A stretch of 64,000 bases of DNA from Corynebacterium aquilae DSM 44791 (GTDB lineage: Bacteria; Actinomycetota; Actinomycetes; Mycobacteriales; Mycobacteriaceae): positions 1,449,992 to 1,513,991 of the forward strand of contig NZ_CP009245.1 of the NCBI RefSeq assembly GCF_001941445.1, in the 5' to 3' direction. A model generated the notes under the pieces. That model ran no database searches. It had not been told where the DNA came from and worked only from the letters and a program-made list of their open reading frames with translations. Made by a program: the position numbers and the translations under genes. Positions 28,901 to 37,499 of the stretch are shown here, one piece after another. Positions within the stretch are counted from its first letter, which is position 1, and every line of letters begins with the position of its first letter.

Positions 28901-29675
28901 CTGGGATGGTGGCGTTGGCGGAGAGGTAGCGGAGGTGTTCGCTCATTTCCGCCGGCCCGGTGGCGCAGTTCAGCCCGATCATGTCGATGCCGAGGGGTTC
29001 CAGGGCGGTGAGTGCGGCGCCGATTTCTGAGCCGAGCAGCATGGTGCCGGTGGTTTCCACGGTGACGTGGCAGAGGATCGGGATGCTGGTGCCGAGTTCT
29101 GCGAAGGCTTCGTGGCAGCCTAAGACGGCGGCTTTGACCTGTAGGAGGTCTTGGGCGGTTTCTACCAGGATGGCGTCGGCGCCGGCGCGCACCATGCCGC
29201 GGGCTGCGAGGGCGTAGTGGCCTTTGAGGTCGGCGTAGGGGGCGTGCCCGAGGGAGGGCAGTTTGGTGCCGGGGCCCATGGAGCCGACAACGAAACGGGG
29301 GGTGCCGTCGGCGCTGGGGCCCATCTCGTCGGCGACTTCGCGGGCGATGGCGACGCCTTTGTAAGCGAGTTCTTCGCAGCGGTCGGCGATGTCGTAGTCG
29401 GCGAGGTTGGGAAGGTTGCAGCCGAAGGTGTTGGTTTCAACAAGGTCGGCGCCTGCTTCGAAGTAGGCGCGGTGGATTTCGCGGAGAACGTCGGGGCGGG
29501 TGTGGTTGAGGATTTCGTTGCAGCCCTCAAGGCCCAGGAAGTCTTCGTCGACGTCCAGGTCAAAGCTTTGCAGCTGGGTGCCCATGGCGCCGTCGCCGAT
29601 GAGGACGCGACGCTGTAGTGCTTCGATGAGCGGGTGGGGCGTGTGGGTGGCGGCTGCCGGCAACGAATCAGTCAT
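25983..29675 (-). CDS. metH: Cobalamin-dependent methionine synthase
   Basis: A full-length 1230-residue MetH with all four modules. The homocysteine domain has zinc ligands Cys237 and Cys303/Cys304 (GGCCGTTP). The pterin (methyl-tetrahydrofolate) domain covers about 370-650. The cap and B12 domain carry GDVHDIGKN with the cobalt-ligating His777. The activation domain, about 960-1230, has a short GQWGLKP helix and RAYRFGYGSCP-like SFGYGSCPNLED. It methylates homocysteine using methylcobalamin. A Lys/Arg-rich stretch (EEKKQQRKARHERSKRIAEKRKA, about 912-935) links B12 and activation domains. No cobalamin riboswitch was seen upstream. Confidence 0.97.
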   Translation of the reverse strand: MTDSLPAAATHTPHPLIEALQRRVLIGDGAMGTQLQSFDLDVDEDFLGLEGCNEILNHTRPDVLREIHRAYFEAGADLVETNTFGCNLPNLADYDIADRCEELAYKGVAIAREVADEMGPSADGTPRFVVGSMGPGTKLPSLGHAPYADLKGHYALAARGMVRAGADAILVETAQDLLQVKAAVLGCHEAFAELGTSIPILCHVTVETTGTMLLGSEIGAALTALEPLGIDMIGLNCATGPAEMSEHLRYLSANATIPVSVMPNAGLPILGANGAEYPLTAPELAVALHQFVQEFGLSMVGGCCGTTPAHIRAVRDAVLGVPENHTPDEIDDAVKQQIAATGVELPDTPAIRAERTPTAGDAVSSLYTSQPLTQELGVTMIGERTNANGSKAFREAMLAGDTETCLEIAKQQTRDGSHMLDLCVDYVGRDGREDMATLAGLLATSSTLPLMIDSTEPEVIRVGLEHLGGRCAVNSVNFEDGDGPDSRYQRIMRLVKDHGAAVVALTIDEEGQARTAEKKVAIATRLIEDITGTWGLKHRDIIVDCLTFPISTGQEETRRDGIETIEAIRQLKQLYPEVHTTLGLSNISFGLNPAARQVLNSVFLNECIEAGLDTAIAHSSKILPMNRIDERQREVALDMVYDRRREGYDPLQTFMELFEGVSAASAKDARAEALAAMPLFERLSQRIIDGEKNGLEADLDAGMKEKTPLQIINEDLLGGMKTVGELFGSGRMQLPFVLQSAETMKAAVAYLEQFMEASDNTGSKGKIVLATVKGDVHDIGKNLVDIILSNNGYDVVNLGIKQPISTIISAARDAGADVVGMSGLLVKSTVVMKENLAEMNAQGASDIPVLLGGAALTRTFVENDLDELYEGEVHYARDAFEGLKLMDDIMAAKRLGDNGDLSAEALAIKQAAEEKKQQRKARHERSKRIAEKRKAESAPVEVPDRSDVAADVPRATPPFWGTRIVKGLPLADYLPTLDERALFMGQWGLKPTRGGDGPDYDELVETEGRPRLRAWIDKLKAQRILDHAAVVYGYFPAISDGTDVIILDEPRPDAKEIARFSFPRQQRGKFLCIADFILDKNTALETNTVDVMPFQLVTMGQPIADFANELFAANEYRDYLEVHGIGVQLTEALAEYWHARVREELDLGSGVAVGDFDATDPRRFFDLEYRGARYSFGYGSCPNLEDRATLVKLLDAGRIGVELSEELQLHPEQSTDAFVLYHPEASYFNV

Positions 29676-29848
29676 GAATAGACAGCTTAGTTCAGTTTGC
29701 GCTACTCCCCCAACCTCGCCCCAATTTTAAGCGCCCATCTGGCTGAAAGCCTGTGGGTTTTCCCCAATTGGCCCCCTGGCTGCCCGCGGGGTGCGGGCAA
29801 GCTTGTTGGCTCCGTAAGCGTGTCAATCGGGGCGCGGATGGGGCTGCG

Positions 29849-30271
29849 TTAGTTGGTGCCGGTGACGACGGGGATGTCGAGTTGTTGGCTGGCCTGTTTG
29901 ACGCTGCCGGCGTTGGAGACGTCCGCAAAGCCCATATCTTCCATTTTCTTCAGGGCTTGTCCTGCCCGGTTTCCGGAGCGGCAGTACAACACGTAGGAGG
30001 CGTCTCGGTCGAGAGTTTCGATCTCGGAGGTGAAGTTCGCGCCGTTGAAGTCGATATTGCGCGCGCCCTCCAGGTGTCCGTCGGCGAATTCGCCGGGGGT
30101 GCGAACGTCGATCACGATGGGTTTTTCCGCGTGGGTGCCGGCGGTGGTGTCGCTTGCGGCGGTGGTGGTTGGCGCGGTGGTTTCGGTGTTTGTGCTGCAC
30201 GCTTGCAGGCAGGTGGCAAGGGCGAGGGAGGTTGCGCCGACGGTGAGGGTGCGCAGAACGGTGGTGGCCAT
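29849..30271 (-). CDS. Rhodanese-domain lipoprotein
   Basis: 140 residues. The N-terminus MATTVLRTLTVGATSLALATCLQAC is a lipoprotein signal with the lipobox LQAC (Cys25 acylated). After a Thr/Ala-rich linker, a single rhodanese domain (about 50-135) carries the active-site loop YCRSGNRAG with Cys97. Export plus lipid anchoring puts sulfur-transfer or thiol chemistry on the outer face of the membrane. The substrate is unknown. It lies upstream of metH on the same strand, 173 bases apart, so joint transcription is possible but not shown. Confidence 0.85.
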   Translation of the reverse strand: MATTVLRTLTVGATSLALATCLQACSTNTETTAPTTTAASDTTAGTHAEKPIVIDVRTPGEFADGHLEGARNIDFNGANFTSEIETLDRDASYVLYCRSGNRAGQALKKMEDMGFADVSNAGSVKQASQQLDIPVVTGTN

Positions 30272-30397
30272 GGCGGATCTTTCTGGTGGGAAATGACGGG
30301 GTTGGGGCTAACGATAGCGAGGTTTAGGCTGCAGGTGTGCGGTCAGGGGTGGCGGGTTCTCCCCCGCTGCGTGGGGTGGGCAGGCTCGTGATGGGTA

Positions 30398-30435
30398 GAA
30401 AAAAATCCGCCCACCGGGGTATACGGTGGGCGGAT
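30398..30435 (-). terminator. Strong rho-independent terminator
   Basis: ATCCGCCCACCG (30405-30416) pairs perfectly with CGGTGGGCGGAT (30424-30435); on the minus strand it is followed by seven T. It ends the mshC-hypothetical unit. Confidence 0.93.
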
Positions 30436-30446
30436 TGGCTGGTGTT

Positions 30447-30890
30447 TTAGAGCGACTCGATAGTGATGTCGTCTTCGTCGTAGGGGTCGGATTGTTCGAA
30501 GGTGGGCAGGTTCGCGCATTCGCTGTCGCTGAGGCCGAGGTGGCGGGCGAGGGAGGTGAAGAAGTCTGCCAGTTCTTGTTCTTCTTCGGGTTCGATGACT
30601 GCGTCACCAAAGACGGCGTTGATGCGGCCGAGTTCGTCGATGGCGGCGCCGATCAATTTGGACACCGTCGGCGCTGCCACGGGGCTGGTCAGTTCTTCGG
30701 CGGCGTCTACCAGGCCGGTGAGGGTGCGTTCGACTTCGGCAATCGCGTCGGTGTCGAAGGGCTGATCCCAGTCTTGCTTTTCCTCGTCTTTGAGGTAGGA
30801 GCCGTTGGCGAAGGTGGTGAGATCGGAGATGAACTCGCCAATGAAACCGTGCAGATCGTCGATGGTCGGGGTTCCGTGAACGTCGGTCAT
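30447..30890 (-). CDS. Acidic conserved hypothetical protein, coupled to mshC
   Basis: 147 residues, strongly acidic, predicted helical ([58 protein letters not shown]) and soluble. Not recognised as a characterised family. Its ATG overlaps the mshC stop in an ATGA quartet, indicating translational coupling, and a strong terminator follows. The pairing suggests a function or expression level linked to MshC, but nothing in the sequence shows a role in mycothiol metabolism. Confidence 0.72.
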   Translation of the reverse strand: MTDVHGTPTIDDLHGFIGEFISDLTTFANGSYLKDEEKQDWDQPFDTDAIAEVERTLTGLVDAAEELTSPVAAPTVSKLIGAAIDELGRINAVFGDAVIEPEEEQELADFFTSLARHLGLSDSECANLPTFEQSDPYDEDDITIESL

Positions 30891-32152
30891 AGGGTGATTC
30901 CCATCAGGGCGTCGAGGGCTTGGGCGACGAGTGCGCCTGGCCCGGTGAGTTCGGTGGATGCGTTGGATGCATCCTTGGCGCCCACAATACCTGCGGCCCA
31001 GCTATCGACGGCGGCGATGGCGCCCGGCGTATCGAGGTCTTCGGCCAGGTGTTTGATGACGGTATCGATGAGGGTGCGGGCTGCGCTGTCATCGTCTGCC
31101 CTCCGTACGGCCTGCATCCAGGTGTCCAGGCGGGATTCCGCTTGTGCGAGAACCGCGGTGGAAAAGTCTCGGTTTTGGCGGTAGTGGGAGGCGTACACTG
31201 CCAGCCTGATGGCGGAGGGGCGGGCGCCTTGTTCGGTGAGCTTGGAGACGAAGACGAGGTTGCCCAACGACTTCGACATTTTGACTCCGTCGAGGGAGAT
31301 CATGCCGGTGTGGACGTAGTGGCCGGCCATGCGAGGCTCATTGCAGGCGGCTTCGATGTGCGCTGCTGAGTACTCGTGGTGCGGGAAAATCAGGTCCGAT
31401 CCACCACCCTGGATGGCAAAGGTGGATCCCAAAAAACGGCGGGCGATGGCGGCGCATTCGATGTGCCAGCCGGGACGGCCTTGCCCGAAGGGCGAGTCCC
31501 ACCAGGGTTCGCCTTCGCGGCGGGCTTTCCAGATCAAAGCATCCAGCGGGTCGTGTTTGCCTGGGCGGGTGGGATCCCCGCCGCGTTCGGCGAAAAATTC
31601 CGCCATGGTCTGCTCGTCATAGTTGGACTCGTAGCCGAACTGCGGTGTGGCGTCCCGGCGCGCGTAAATGTCGGGGTGTGCGGGGTCGTCGACGATGTAG
31701 GCTGCGCCGTTGTCGAGGAGTTGTTGGACGACGTCGATGACGTCGTCGATGGATTCTTGGACGCCGATGTAGTGCTGCGGGGGGATGACGCGCAGGTTTT
31801 CCATGTCGGAGCGGAATAGGTCGATTTGGCTGGTGCCGAGGTGGCGCCAGTCGACGTTGTCGCGTTCGGCGCGTTCAAAAAGTGGGTCGTCGACGTCGGT
31901 GATGTTTTGAACGAAGGTGACGTCGCGGCCGGTGGCGAGAAGCAGGCGGTGGATGAGGTCGAAGGCGAGGTAGGTTGCGCCGTGTCCGAGGTGGGTGGCG
32001 TCGTAGGGGGTGATGCCACAGACGTACATTCCAACGGGCCCGGTGGCGGGCATGTGGACTGGTTTGATCACTTGGTCTGCGGTGTCGAACAGGCGAAGTT
32101 GAAAGTCCGCGGTGGTGATGGTGGGGACTTCTGGGCGGGGCCAAGACTTCAC
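30887..32152 (-). CDS. mshC: Mycothiol ligase MshC (cysteine:glucosaminyl inositol ligase)
   Basis: 421 residues if started at the GTG at 32152 (GTG AAG TCT TGG, giving [10 protein letters not shown], which fits the family N-terminus); a GTG four codons upstream is the alternative. It resembles cysteinyl-tRNA synthetase without the anticodon domain: the HIGH-like [27 protein letters not shown] with the zinc and cysteine-binding residues, [10 protein letters not shown] and [10 protein letters not shown]. It ligates Cys to GlcN-Ins using ATP, the third committed step of mycothiol synthesis. Mycothiol is restricted to actinobacteria, which supports the host assignment. Confidence 0.94.
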   Translation of the reverse strand: MKSWPRPEVPTITTADFQLRLFDTADQVIKPVHMPATGPVGMYVCGITPYDATHLGHGATYLAFDLIHRLLLATGRDVTFVQNITDVDDPLFERAERDNVDWRHLGTSQIDLFRSDMENLRVIPPQHYIGVQESIDDVIDVVQQLLDNGAAYIVDDPAHPDIYARRDATPQFGYESNYDEQTMAEFFAERGGDPTRPGKHDPLDALIWKARREGEPWWDSPFGQGRPGWHIECAAIARRFLGSTFAIQGGGSDLIFPHHEYSAAHIEAACNEPRMAGHYVHTGMISLDGVKMSKSLGNLVFVSKLTEQGARPSAIRLAVYASHYRQNRDFSTAVLAQAESRLDTWMQAVRRADDDSAARTLIDTVIKHLAEDLDTPGAIAAVDSWAAGIVGAKDASNASTELTGPGALVAQALDALMGITL

Positions 32153-32312
32153 GGTGTACGTCACGCTCCTCGGGGCGGTGGTGTGGGGTCGGTGGTGTGG
32201 TGGCGGGCTGTGGTGTGGGGTGCCGCCTGTTTAGGCTAACGCCACCAGACAGTACGCCTATTCCCCGGGGTGGTCTTTATTGGCGGGTGGTTTATCCGGT
32301 GGCGGGTATGGG

Positions 32313-32352
32313 AAAACCGCGCCGCAGGTGGTCTGTGAACTGCGACGCGGTT
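32313..32352 (-). terminator. Probable terminator after uppP
   Basis: AACCGCGCCGCAG (32315-32327) pairs with CTGCGACGCGGTT (32340-32352) with one mismatch; on the minus strand TTCC follows. It lies 12 bases after the uppP stop. Confidence 0.6.
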
Positions 32353-32363
32353 GGGGTGGGGCG

Positions 32364-33245
32364 TTAGGTGGCGTTGAGCATGCCGGTGGCGAGCAGGCCC
32401 ATGACGGCGAGGCCGACGGGGATGCGGTAGGCGGCGAACCAGCTGAAGGAGTGGTTGGAGACGAATTTCAGCAGCCAGGCGATCGAGGCGTAGCCGAAGG
32501 CGAAGGCGATACCGGTTCCGACGAGCAGCTGTGCGCCGCTGGCGGCCTGGCCGGCTTCAGGGTTGAAGGCGTCGGGGAGGGAGAATAGTCCGCTGGCGAG
32601 CACGGCGGGGATGGCCAGCAGGAAGCTGAAGCGGGCGGCGACTTCGCGCTCTAAGCCCATAAATAGGCCGGCGGAGATGGTGCCGCCGGATCGGGACACA
32701 CCTGGAATCAGGGCCAAGCACTGTGCGAAGCCCATGACGACGGCATCTTTCATGGTGAGCTTGTCGAAGCTGCGCTTCTTTTTGCCGTAGCGTTCGGCGG
32801 CGATGAACACGACCGAGAATGCGACGAGCACGCCAGCGGTGATCCACAGGTTGCGCAGCCCTTCGCGGATGGCGTCTTTGGCGAGGAACCCGATGACGGA
32901 TACCGGCAGGGTGCCGACGATAACCATCCAGCCCATGCGGTAGTCGAAGTCTCGGAGGGCGGGGTTTTTCAGGCCTTTGAACCAGGCGGTAATGATGCGC
33001 ACGATGTCGCGCCAGAAATACACCAACACAGCAGCTTCGGTGCCGAGTTGGACGACGGCGGTAAAGGATGCGCCGGCGTCGTTGCCGTAGAGCAGTTCGG
33101 AGATGATCCGCAGGTGTCCGGAGGAGGAGATCGGCAGGAATTCCGTGAGTCCCTGGACGATGGAGAGCATGATCGTTTGCCCCCAGGTTACGGTCTGCTC
33201 GTTGGCTGCAGCGGCGAGAACGCTTGAATCAATCACCCCTGGCAC
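32364..33245 (-). CDS. uppP: Undecaprenyl-diphosphatase
   Basis: A 293-residue polytopic membrane protein of the BacA/UppP family. Both active-site segments are present: [15 protein letters not shown] (about 30-44) and the second [11 protein letters not shown] (about 178-188). The enzyme dephosphorylates undecaprenyl diphosphate outside the membrane so that the lipid carrier can return for peptidoglycan and arabinogalactan synthesis, and gives bacitracin tolerance. The start used is a GTG; it is not decisive. It lies upstream of mshC and is divergent from the aldo/keto reductase-like gene. Confidence 0.94.
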   Translation of the reverse strand: MPGVIDSSVLAAAANEQTVTWGQTIMLSIVQGLTEFLPISSSGHLRIISELLYGNDAGASFTAVVQLGTEAAVLVYFWRDIVRIITAWFKGLKNPALRDFDYRMGWMVIVGTLPVSVIGFLAKDAIREGLRNLWITAGVLVAFSVVFIAAERYGKKKRSFDKLTMKDAVVMGFAQCLALIPGVSRSGGTISAGLFMGLEREVAARFSFLLAIPAVLASGLFSLPDAFNPEAGQAASGAQLLVGTGIAFAFGYASIAWLLKFVSNHSFSWFAAYRIPVGLAVMGLLATGMLNAT

Positions 33246-33381
33246 GCTACCAGTAGTGGGGCGCAGGTGGTGGGTGTGACCGGCTGTTTGCTGGGAAGTT
33301 CACAGGGAATTGTGGTGTTGATGTGTGACACACCCTGTGGGTGTGGTGGTGTTGGTGGGGTGCGCCGGTAGCATGTGGGCA

Positions 33382-34332
33382 ATGAAGCAGCGCACGGTTG
33401 GACATTCTGGACTTCGAGTCAGTTCTCAGGGTTTGGGGACGGTGACGTGGGGGGATCAGACAGGTGAGGATGTGGCGCGTGCGCAGGTGTCGTTGTTTCG
33501 GGATCATGGGGGCACGTTGATTGATGTGGCGCCCTCCTATAACGGGGGTGCGGCGTTGCATATTTTGGGGCGTGTTTTGTCGAGCACTGATCGTGATGAT
33601 GTGGTGTTGTCGACTGCTAGTGGGGTTGATCCGACTCAGCCGTTGGGGCGGCGGGTGGATTGTTCGCGACGGAATTTGATTGCCAGTTTGGATGCAACGT
33701 TGAGCACTATTGGCACGGATTTTGTGGATTTGTGGTCGGTGGAGTTTTGGGATCCGCGGACGTCGCCGGAGGAGGTTGCCGACACGTTGGATTATGCGGT
33801 GCGCACTGGTCGCGCCCGGTATGCGGGGGTGCGTTCTTATGCTGGTTGGCAGTTGGCGGTGACGCATGCTGCGGCTAATCATGCGGCTGCTTCTGCCCGA
33901 CCCATCGTCGCGGCCCAGAGTGAATACAACTTGTTGGTGCGGCGTGCAGAAGAAGAACTGTTGCCCGCCACAGCACACCTGGGGGTGGGATTTTTTGCTG
34001 CGGCTGGGCTGGCCCAGGGGGTGCTTACTGGAAAATATCGGCATGCAATCCCCGAGTGTTCTCGGGGTGCAAGCCCGCAGCGGCTTGCGGAGGTGCATGG
34101 GTATTTGGATGATCGGACCGACGCTATTACGCACGCGGTTGCTACCGCCGCGCAAGGCCTGGGAGTCAGCGCCGCTATGGTGTCTGCCGCCTGGTTGCGG
34201 GACGCCCCGGGGGTTACTTCCTACATCATTGGTGCGCGCTCAGTGGAACAGCTCAAGGAGAATCTGGAGTCGGAAAATCTGGTGCTACCCGTAGCGATCC
34301 GGGAAGCTTTCGACGAGATTTCGCGCTCTTAA
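33382..34332 (+). CDS. Aldo/keto reductase-family protein with altered catalytic residues
   Basis: 317 residues from the ATG at 33382 (MKQRTVGHSGLRVSSQGLG), which fits the usual AKR N-terminus; ATG 33373 is an alternative. The overall (beta/alpha)8 pattern is clear: GTLIDVAPSYNGG with Asp48 and Tyr53, DFVDLWSVEFWDP, and the C-terminal NADPH site IIGARSVEQLKENLES. Two of the four catalytic residues are changed. The Lys in the usual ATK is replaced (LSTAS, Ala79) and the active-site His is Glu121 (VEFWD). His-to-Glu occurs in steroid 5-beta-reductases, but loss of Lys suggests weak or altered chemistry. It is divergent from uppP. Confidence 0.85.
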   Translation: MKQRTVGHSGLRVSSQGLGTVTWGDQTGEDVARAQVSLFRDHGGTLIDVAPSYNGGAALHILGRVLSSTDRDDVVLSTASGVDPTQPLGRRVDCSRRNLIASLDATLSTIGTDFVDLWSVEFWDPRTSPEEVADTLDYAVRTGRARYAGVRSYAGWQLAVTHAAANHAAASARPIVAAQSEYNLLVRRAEEELLPATAHLGVGFFAAAGLAQGVLTGKYRHAIPECSRGASPQRLAEVHGYLDDRTDAITHAVATAAQGLGVSAAMVSAAWLRDAPGVTSYIIGARSVEQLKENLESENLVLPVAIREAFDEISRS

Positions 34333-34421
34333 AGACTGGTGGTCACGATCCCTGTGGCGGGGCGTGTTCCAACCGGTCCCAAGCAGTGCCGTTGCTTGTC
34401 GACAAGCTAAGCTTGTGCCTT

Positions 34422-35588
34422 GTGAAAAACTCGCGTGTGTCTTCCTCCCGTCGCAAGCTCATCTTCGCAGGGCTAGCTCTCCCCCTCGCTGGCATTGTTT
34501 CTGCCTGTAACCAGGCTCCAGGAGGGTTGGAGGCCGCTGATTTTACGCTGGCCACTCGGGTTGCCTCGCCACCGCAAGAGCAGCCGGCGGGTGCCGCGGT
34601 TGCTGTCGACGACGCGCTCAAAACTGTCGACCACGTCGTTGCATCAGGCAAGGATGTTGCGGTCAGCAATGGCGGTTACCTCGCTATCGCCTCTGCCGCG
34701 GAGGTGGAAGCTGGAAAGCTTTCTCCCCTAACCCTTCCCGACGGCTGCGGCGCCCCCACCGCTTCCGTGGCAAAGCCCGGCACGTTTGTTCTCGCCTGCG
34801 CCGAGGGTGATGCCCAAGGCGAAGTTTTCCTGATTGATGCGAACACGACGCAGCTTAAGCCTTTGGCAACGGTTGATTTTCCGGTGACTACTGCAGTCCA
34901 AACTGCTGCCGGGCGTGTGTTGGCAGCGGGTAAGACCAGCACCACCGTGGTTGCGTTGGATGAAAACAGTGGTGAGGAAGTGGGGCGTACCACCGTCGAC
35001 CGCCCCGTTGATCAGCTGGTCGCTGTTGCGGCCTCAAGTTTCACTGATCGCGCCACAGAAACCGACGAAGACGGCACTGATGCCGATGGTGACGCGGTCG
35101 TCGCTATCAATGCTTCTGAAACCGTCATCCAGGGGGTGAAGGTCGCTAGCGGTAAACCTGGTGCCGCCCTAAGGATTGGCACTGGCGTGGGGGCGACGGC
35201 ACCCGGCGGCGACAACATGGTCTTGGCCACCAACACCCCCGGCAATCAGGTTTTCGTCTACACCGTCGAACCAGTCATTCGCCTGCACCAGGTCGGAAAC
35301 ACTGGCGAGGGTCCGTGGGCGGTCACCTACGACGCCGTGCGTAAGCTCGGGTGGGTGTCAACCACCGGCGATAACAAGATCACCGCCTACCGTTTCGGCA
35401 GTGGTGTTCCCGAAGTTGTAGGCAGCCTGGATGCTCCCGCAAACGCCACGTCGTTGGCTGTGGTGGATGGTGATCTGGTTGTCGGGGCAGATGGTGATCG
35501 TCCGCTGACCGTCATCAAGGCAGCCGATGTTGACGCCGCCATCAAGGATCTTGGTCGCACCGACATGTCCCCCACGGACGTCACCTAG
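34422..35588 (+). CDS. Secreted lipoprotein, propeller-like
   Basis: About 389 residues from the GTG at 34422; other starts nearby are possible. The N-terminus has SSSRRKLIFAGLALPLAGIVSAC, a lipoprotein signal with the lipobox VSAC. The mature part is rich in Ala, Val, Thr, Asp and Gly with recurring strand patterns (VLACAEGDAQGEVFLIDANT, TTVVALDENSGEEV, NMVLATNTPGNQVFVY, ATSLAVVDGDLVVGADG), suggesting a WD/YVTN-like beta-propeller. No enzyme motif is seen. It lies 89 bases after the aldo/keto reductase gene on the same strand, with pyrD 192 bases downstream. Function unknown. Confidence 0.78.
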   Translation: MKNSRVSSSRRKLIFAGLALPLAGIVSACNQAPGGLEAADFTLATRVASPPQEQPAGAAVAVDDALKTVDHVVASGKDVAVSNGGYLAIASAAEVEAGKLSPLTLPDGCGAPTASVAKPGTFVLACAEGDAQGEVFLIDANTTQLKPLATVDFPVTTAVQTAAGRVLAAGKTSTTVVALDENSGEEVGRTTVDRPVDQLVAVAASSFTDRATETDEDGTDADGDAVVAINASETVIQGVKVASGKPGAALRIGTGVGATAPGGDNMVLATNTPGNQVFVYTVEPVIRLHQVGNTGEGPWAVTYDAVRKLGWVSTTGDNKITAYRFGSGVPEVVGSLDAPANATSLAVVDGDLVVGADGDRPLTVIKAADVDAAIKDLGRTDMSPTDVT

Positions 35589-35654
35589 CCCGAGACTACG
35601 GGTGTGCTCCCCTGCCTGTGCAGAGCAATACAGACGCAACATCGCGCCTTTGCT

Positions 35655-35676
35655 TTGACTGCACAGAGGTTACACT
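35655..35676 (+). promoter_or_regulatory. Possible pyrD promoter
   Basis: A TACACT -10 at 35671-35676, preceded by T-G-like bases (GGTTACACT), with a weak upstream element in TTTGCTTTGACT. It would give a leader of about 100 bases before pyrD. Inferred by eye only. Confidence 0.3.
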
Positions 35677-35780
35677 CATTGTCAACGAAACCTAGATGGG
35701 TTCTCGCGTGTGAACGCGCCCCATCTCCACAGCCCCCTGTTTCTTCATAACCGACACTCCAAGGGAAGTCGAGCCGACGT

Positions 35781-36884
35781 ATGCCTCACCCGATTCGCGC
35801 CGCTTTGTACAACACCGCTCTGAAGGGAATGTTTACCCTTCCGCCAGAGCGAATCCACGAGATCATCAGTGACGGATTGGGGCTGTTGAACCTGGCGACG
35901 CCGGTCAACCGTCTGCTGGGCAAAGTTGTTCCCGTCAACGATCCGGTCTTGACGCAGGAAGTTTTCGGCGTCACCTTCCCCCGCCCGATGGGGCTGGCTG
36001 CCGGGTTCGATAAGAACGCATCTGCGCCCGACGCGTGGACTTCGGTGGGCTTCGGTTATGCCGAACTGGGTACCGTCACCGCTTCCCCGCAGCCCGGAAA
36101 CCCCACTCCGCGCCTGTTTCGGCTGCCCAAGGACAAGGCCATCTTGAACCGCATGGGCTTTAACAATAAGGGTGCCGCGGCGGTGGCAACCAACCTGCGG
36201 CGCCGGGCCAGCAACGACATCATCGGTATCAACATCGGCAAAACCAAGGTGGTTCCCGCCGAACAAGCCGTCGATGACTATCGCCGGAGTGCCTCGCTTC
36301 TCGGCAACCTCGCTGACTACCTCGTGGTCAACGTGTCCTCCCCCAATACTCCCGGATTGCGCGATCTTCAGGCAGTGGAGTCCCTGCGCCCGATTCTTGC
36401 GGAAGTCAAGTCTGTGACCGACTCCCCGGTGTTGGTCAAGATCGCCCCGGATCTCAGCGACGAGGATATCGACGCGGTCGCAGATCTCGCCGTCGAGTTG
36501 GAACTTGCCGGGATTGTCGCCACCAACACCACCATCAGCCGCGAAGGCTTGAACACCCCGGCCGCCGAAGTAGAGCGCATGGGGGCCGGTGGCATTTCGG
36601 GCCGTCCGGTTGCGCAGCGTTCCCTGGAGGTTCTCAAGCGCCTGCATGCGCGAGTTGGTGACCAGCTGGTTCTGGTCAGCGTCGGCGGTATCGAAACCCC
36701 GCAGCAGGCGTGGGAGCGCATCGCCCATGGCGCGAGCCTTCTGCAGGGCTACACCGGATTTATCTACGGCGGCCCTGATTGGATTCGCGACATTCACCTC
36801 GGCATTGCCGCCCAGATTCGCCACCACGGCATGAGCAACATCAGCGAGGCTGTTGGCTGCGGCTTGGAATACGTCGAGCTTTAA
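35781..36884 (+). CDS. pyrD: Dihydroorotate dehydrogenase, class 2 (quinone)
   Basis: A 367-residue enzyme of pyrimidine synthesis, membrane-associated by its N-terminal helices ([27 protein letters not shown]). Class 2 features are the catalytic Ser in [56 protein letters not shown] and the FMN phosphate loop [30 protein letters not shown]. It oxidises dihydroorotate and passes electrons to menaquinone. It stands alone with its own upstream region and a strong terminator. Confidence 0.97.
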   Translation: MPHPIRAALYNTALKGMFTLPPERIHEIISDGLGLLNLATPVNRLLGKVVPVNDPVLTQEVFGVTFPRPMGLAAGFDKNASAPDAWTSVGFGYAELGTVTASPQPGNPTPRLFRLPKDKAILNRMGFNNKGAAAVATNLRRRASNDIIGINIGKTKVVPAEQAVDDYRRSASLLGNLADYLVVNVSSPNTPGLRDLQAVESLRPILAEVKSVTDSPVLVKIAPDLSDEDIDAVADLAVELELAGIVATNTTISREGLNTPAAEVERMGAGGISGRPVAQRSLEVLKRLHARVGDQLVLVSVGGIETPQQAWERIAHGASLLQGYTGFIYGGPDWIRDIHLGIAAQIRHHGMSNISEAVGCGLEYVEL

Positions 36885-36903
36885 GCCTGAAATAAAAAAT
36901 TAA

Positions 36904-36945
36904 GGTTCTGCCCACCACGTTCAACACATCGTGGTGGGCAGAACC
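36904..36945. terminator. Long bidirectional terminator between pyrD and the membrane protein gene
   Basis: A perfect 16-bp stem between 36904-36919 and 36930-36945, flanked by ATTAA on one side and AATTT on the other. It serves convergent pyrD and the minus-strand gene at 36987. Confidence 0.9.
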
Positions 36946-36986
36946 AATTTGTCTATATGCCTAGGCCACTGGCGGGATGACAGCCT

Positions 36987-37370
36987 TTAAGGCTTCATGG
37001 TTTGCCGCCGCAAAATGAGGCTCGCCAGGAGGAAAAGGATGGCGTAGGCGACCAGCCACCCCTGCTCAACAACATAGAAGGTGGGATTCGGCACGAAGCG
37101 GCTACCGATAGCCAGCACCACCGCGAGGAAAAGCGCGACGATGCGCGAGGTGGAGTCGCGGCGTCCAGCAGCGGCGGGCGCAAAGGCCCCGATGAGGGCT
37201 GCGGCGAGCACAATGCACAGTAGGCGGGGGTTGATCTCGGCGGTGCTAAAAATTCCGCGGGTGCTCATACCGATAAACACCATCACGGCGAGCACAACTG
37301 CGACAGCCATAAAAGCTCCGCCGAGGCGGATAGCTGGGTGGACACGGACAGCTTGAGGCTTTTCAGTCAT
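36987..37370 (-). CDS. Small membrane protein, unknown function
   Basis: 127 residues from the ATG at 37370 (MTEKPQAVRVHPAIRLGG); the frame is open upstream but low in homology. Four membrane segments are apparent: AFMAVAVVLAVMVFIGM, LLCIVLAAALIGAFAP, IVALFLAVVLAIG and WLVAYAILFLLASLIL. A basic RRD loop and RRQTMKP tail face the cytoplasm. It has no motif by which to assign a function. Convergent with pyrD. Confidence 0.75.
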   Translation of the reverse strand: MTEKPQAVRVHPAIRLGGAFMAVAVVLAVMVFIGMSTRGIFSTAEINPRLLCIVLAAALIGAFAPAAAGRRDSTSRIVALFLAVVLAIGSRFVPNPTFYVVEQGWLVAYAILFLLASLILRRQTMKP

Positions 37371-37499
37371 GAGGGATGTTGCGACTTTTCGTGGTTGAGG
37401 GATGCGCCATGGAAGGTGGGGTCTTTGGGGCAGGCAGAGTGATACCCGACTGCAGTTCACGGTGCGTATGACCCTACTGCAGTCGGGAGTAAACCATGC

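Noticed and set aside
29676..29848. Cobalamin riboswitch ahead of metH
   Set aside because: Searched by eye on the minus strand for the B12 box and its core; only a short G/C hairpin (GCCCGCGGGGTGCGGGC) was found.
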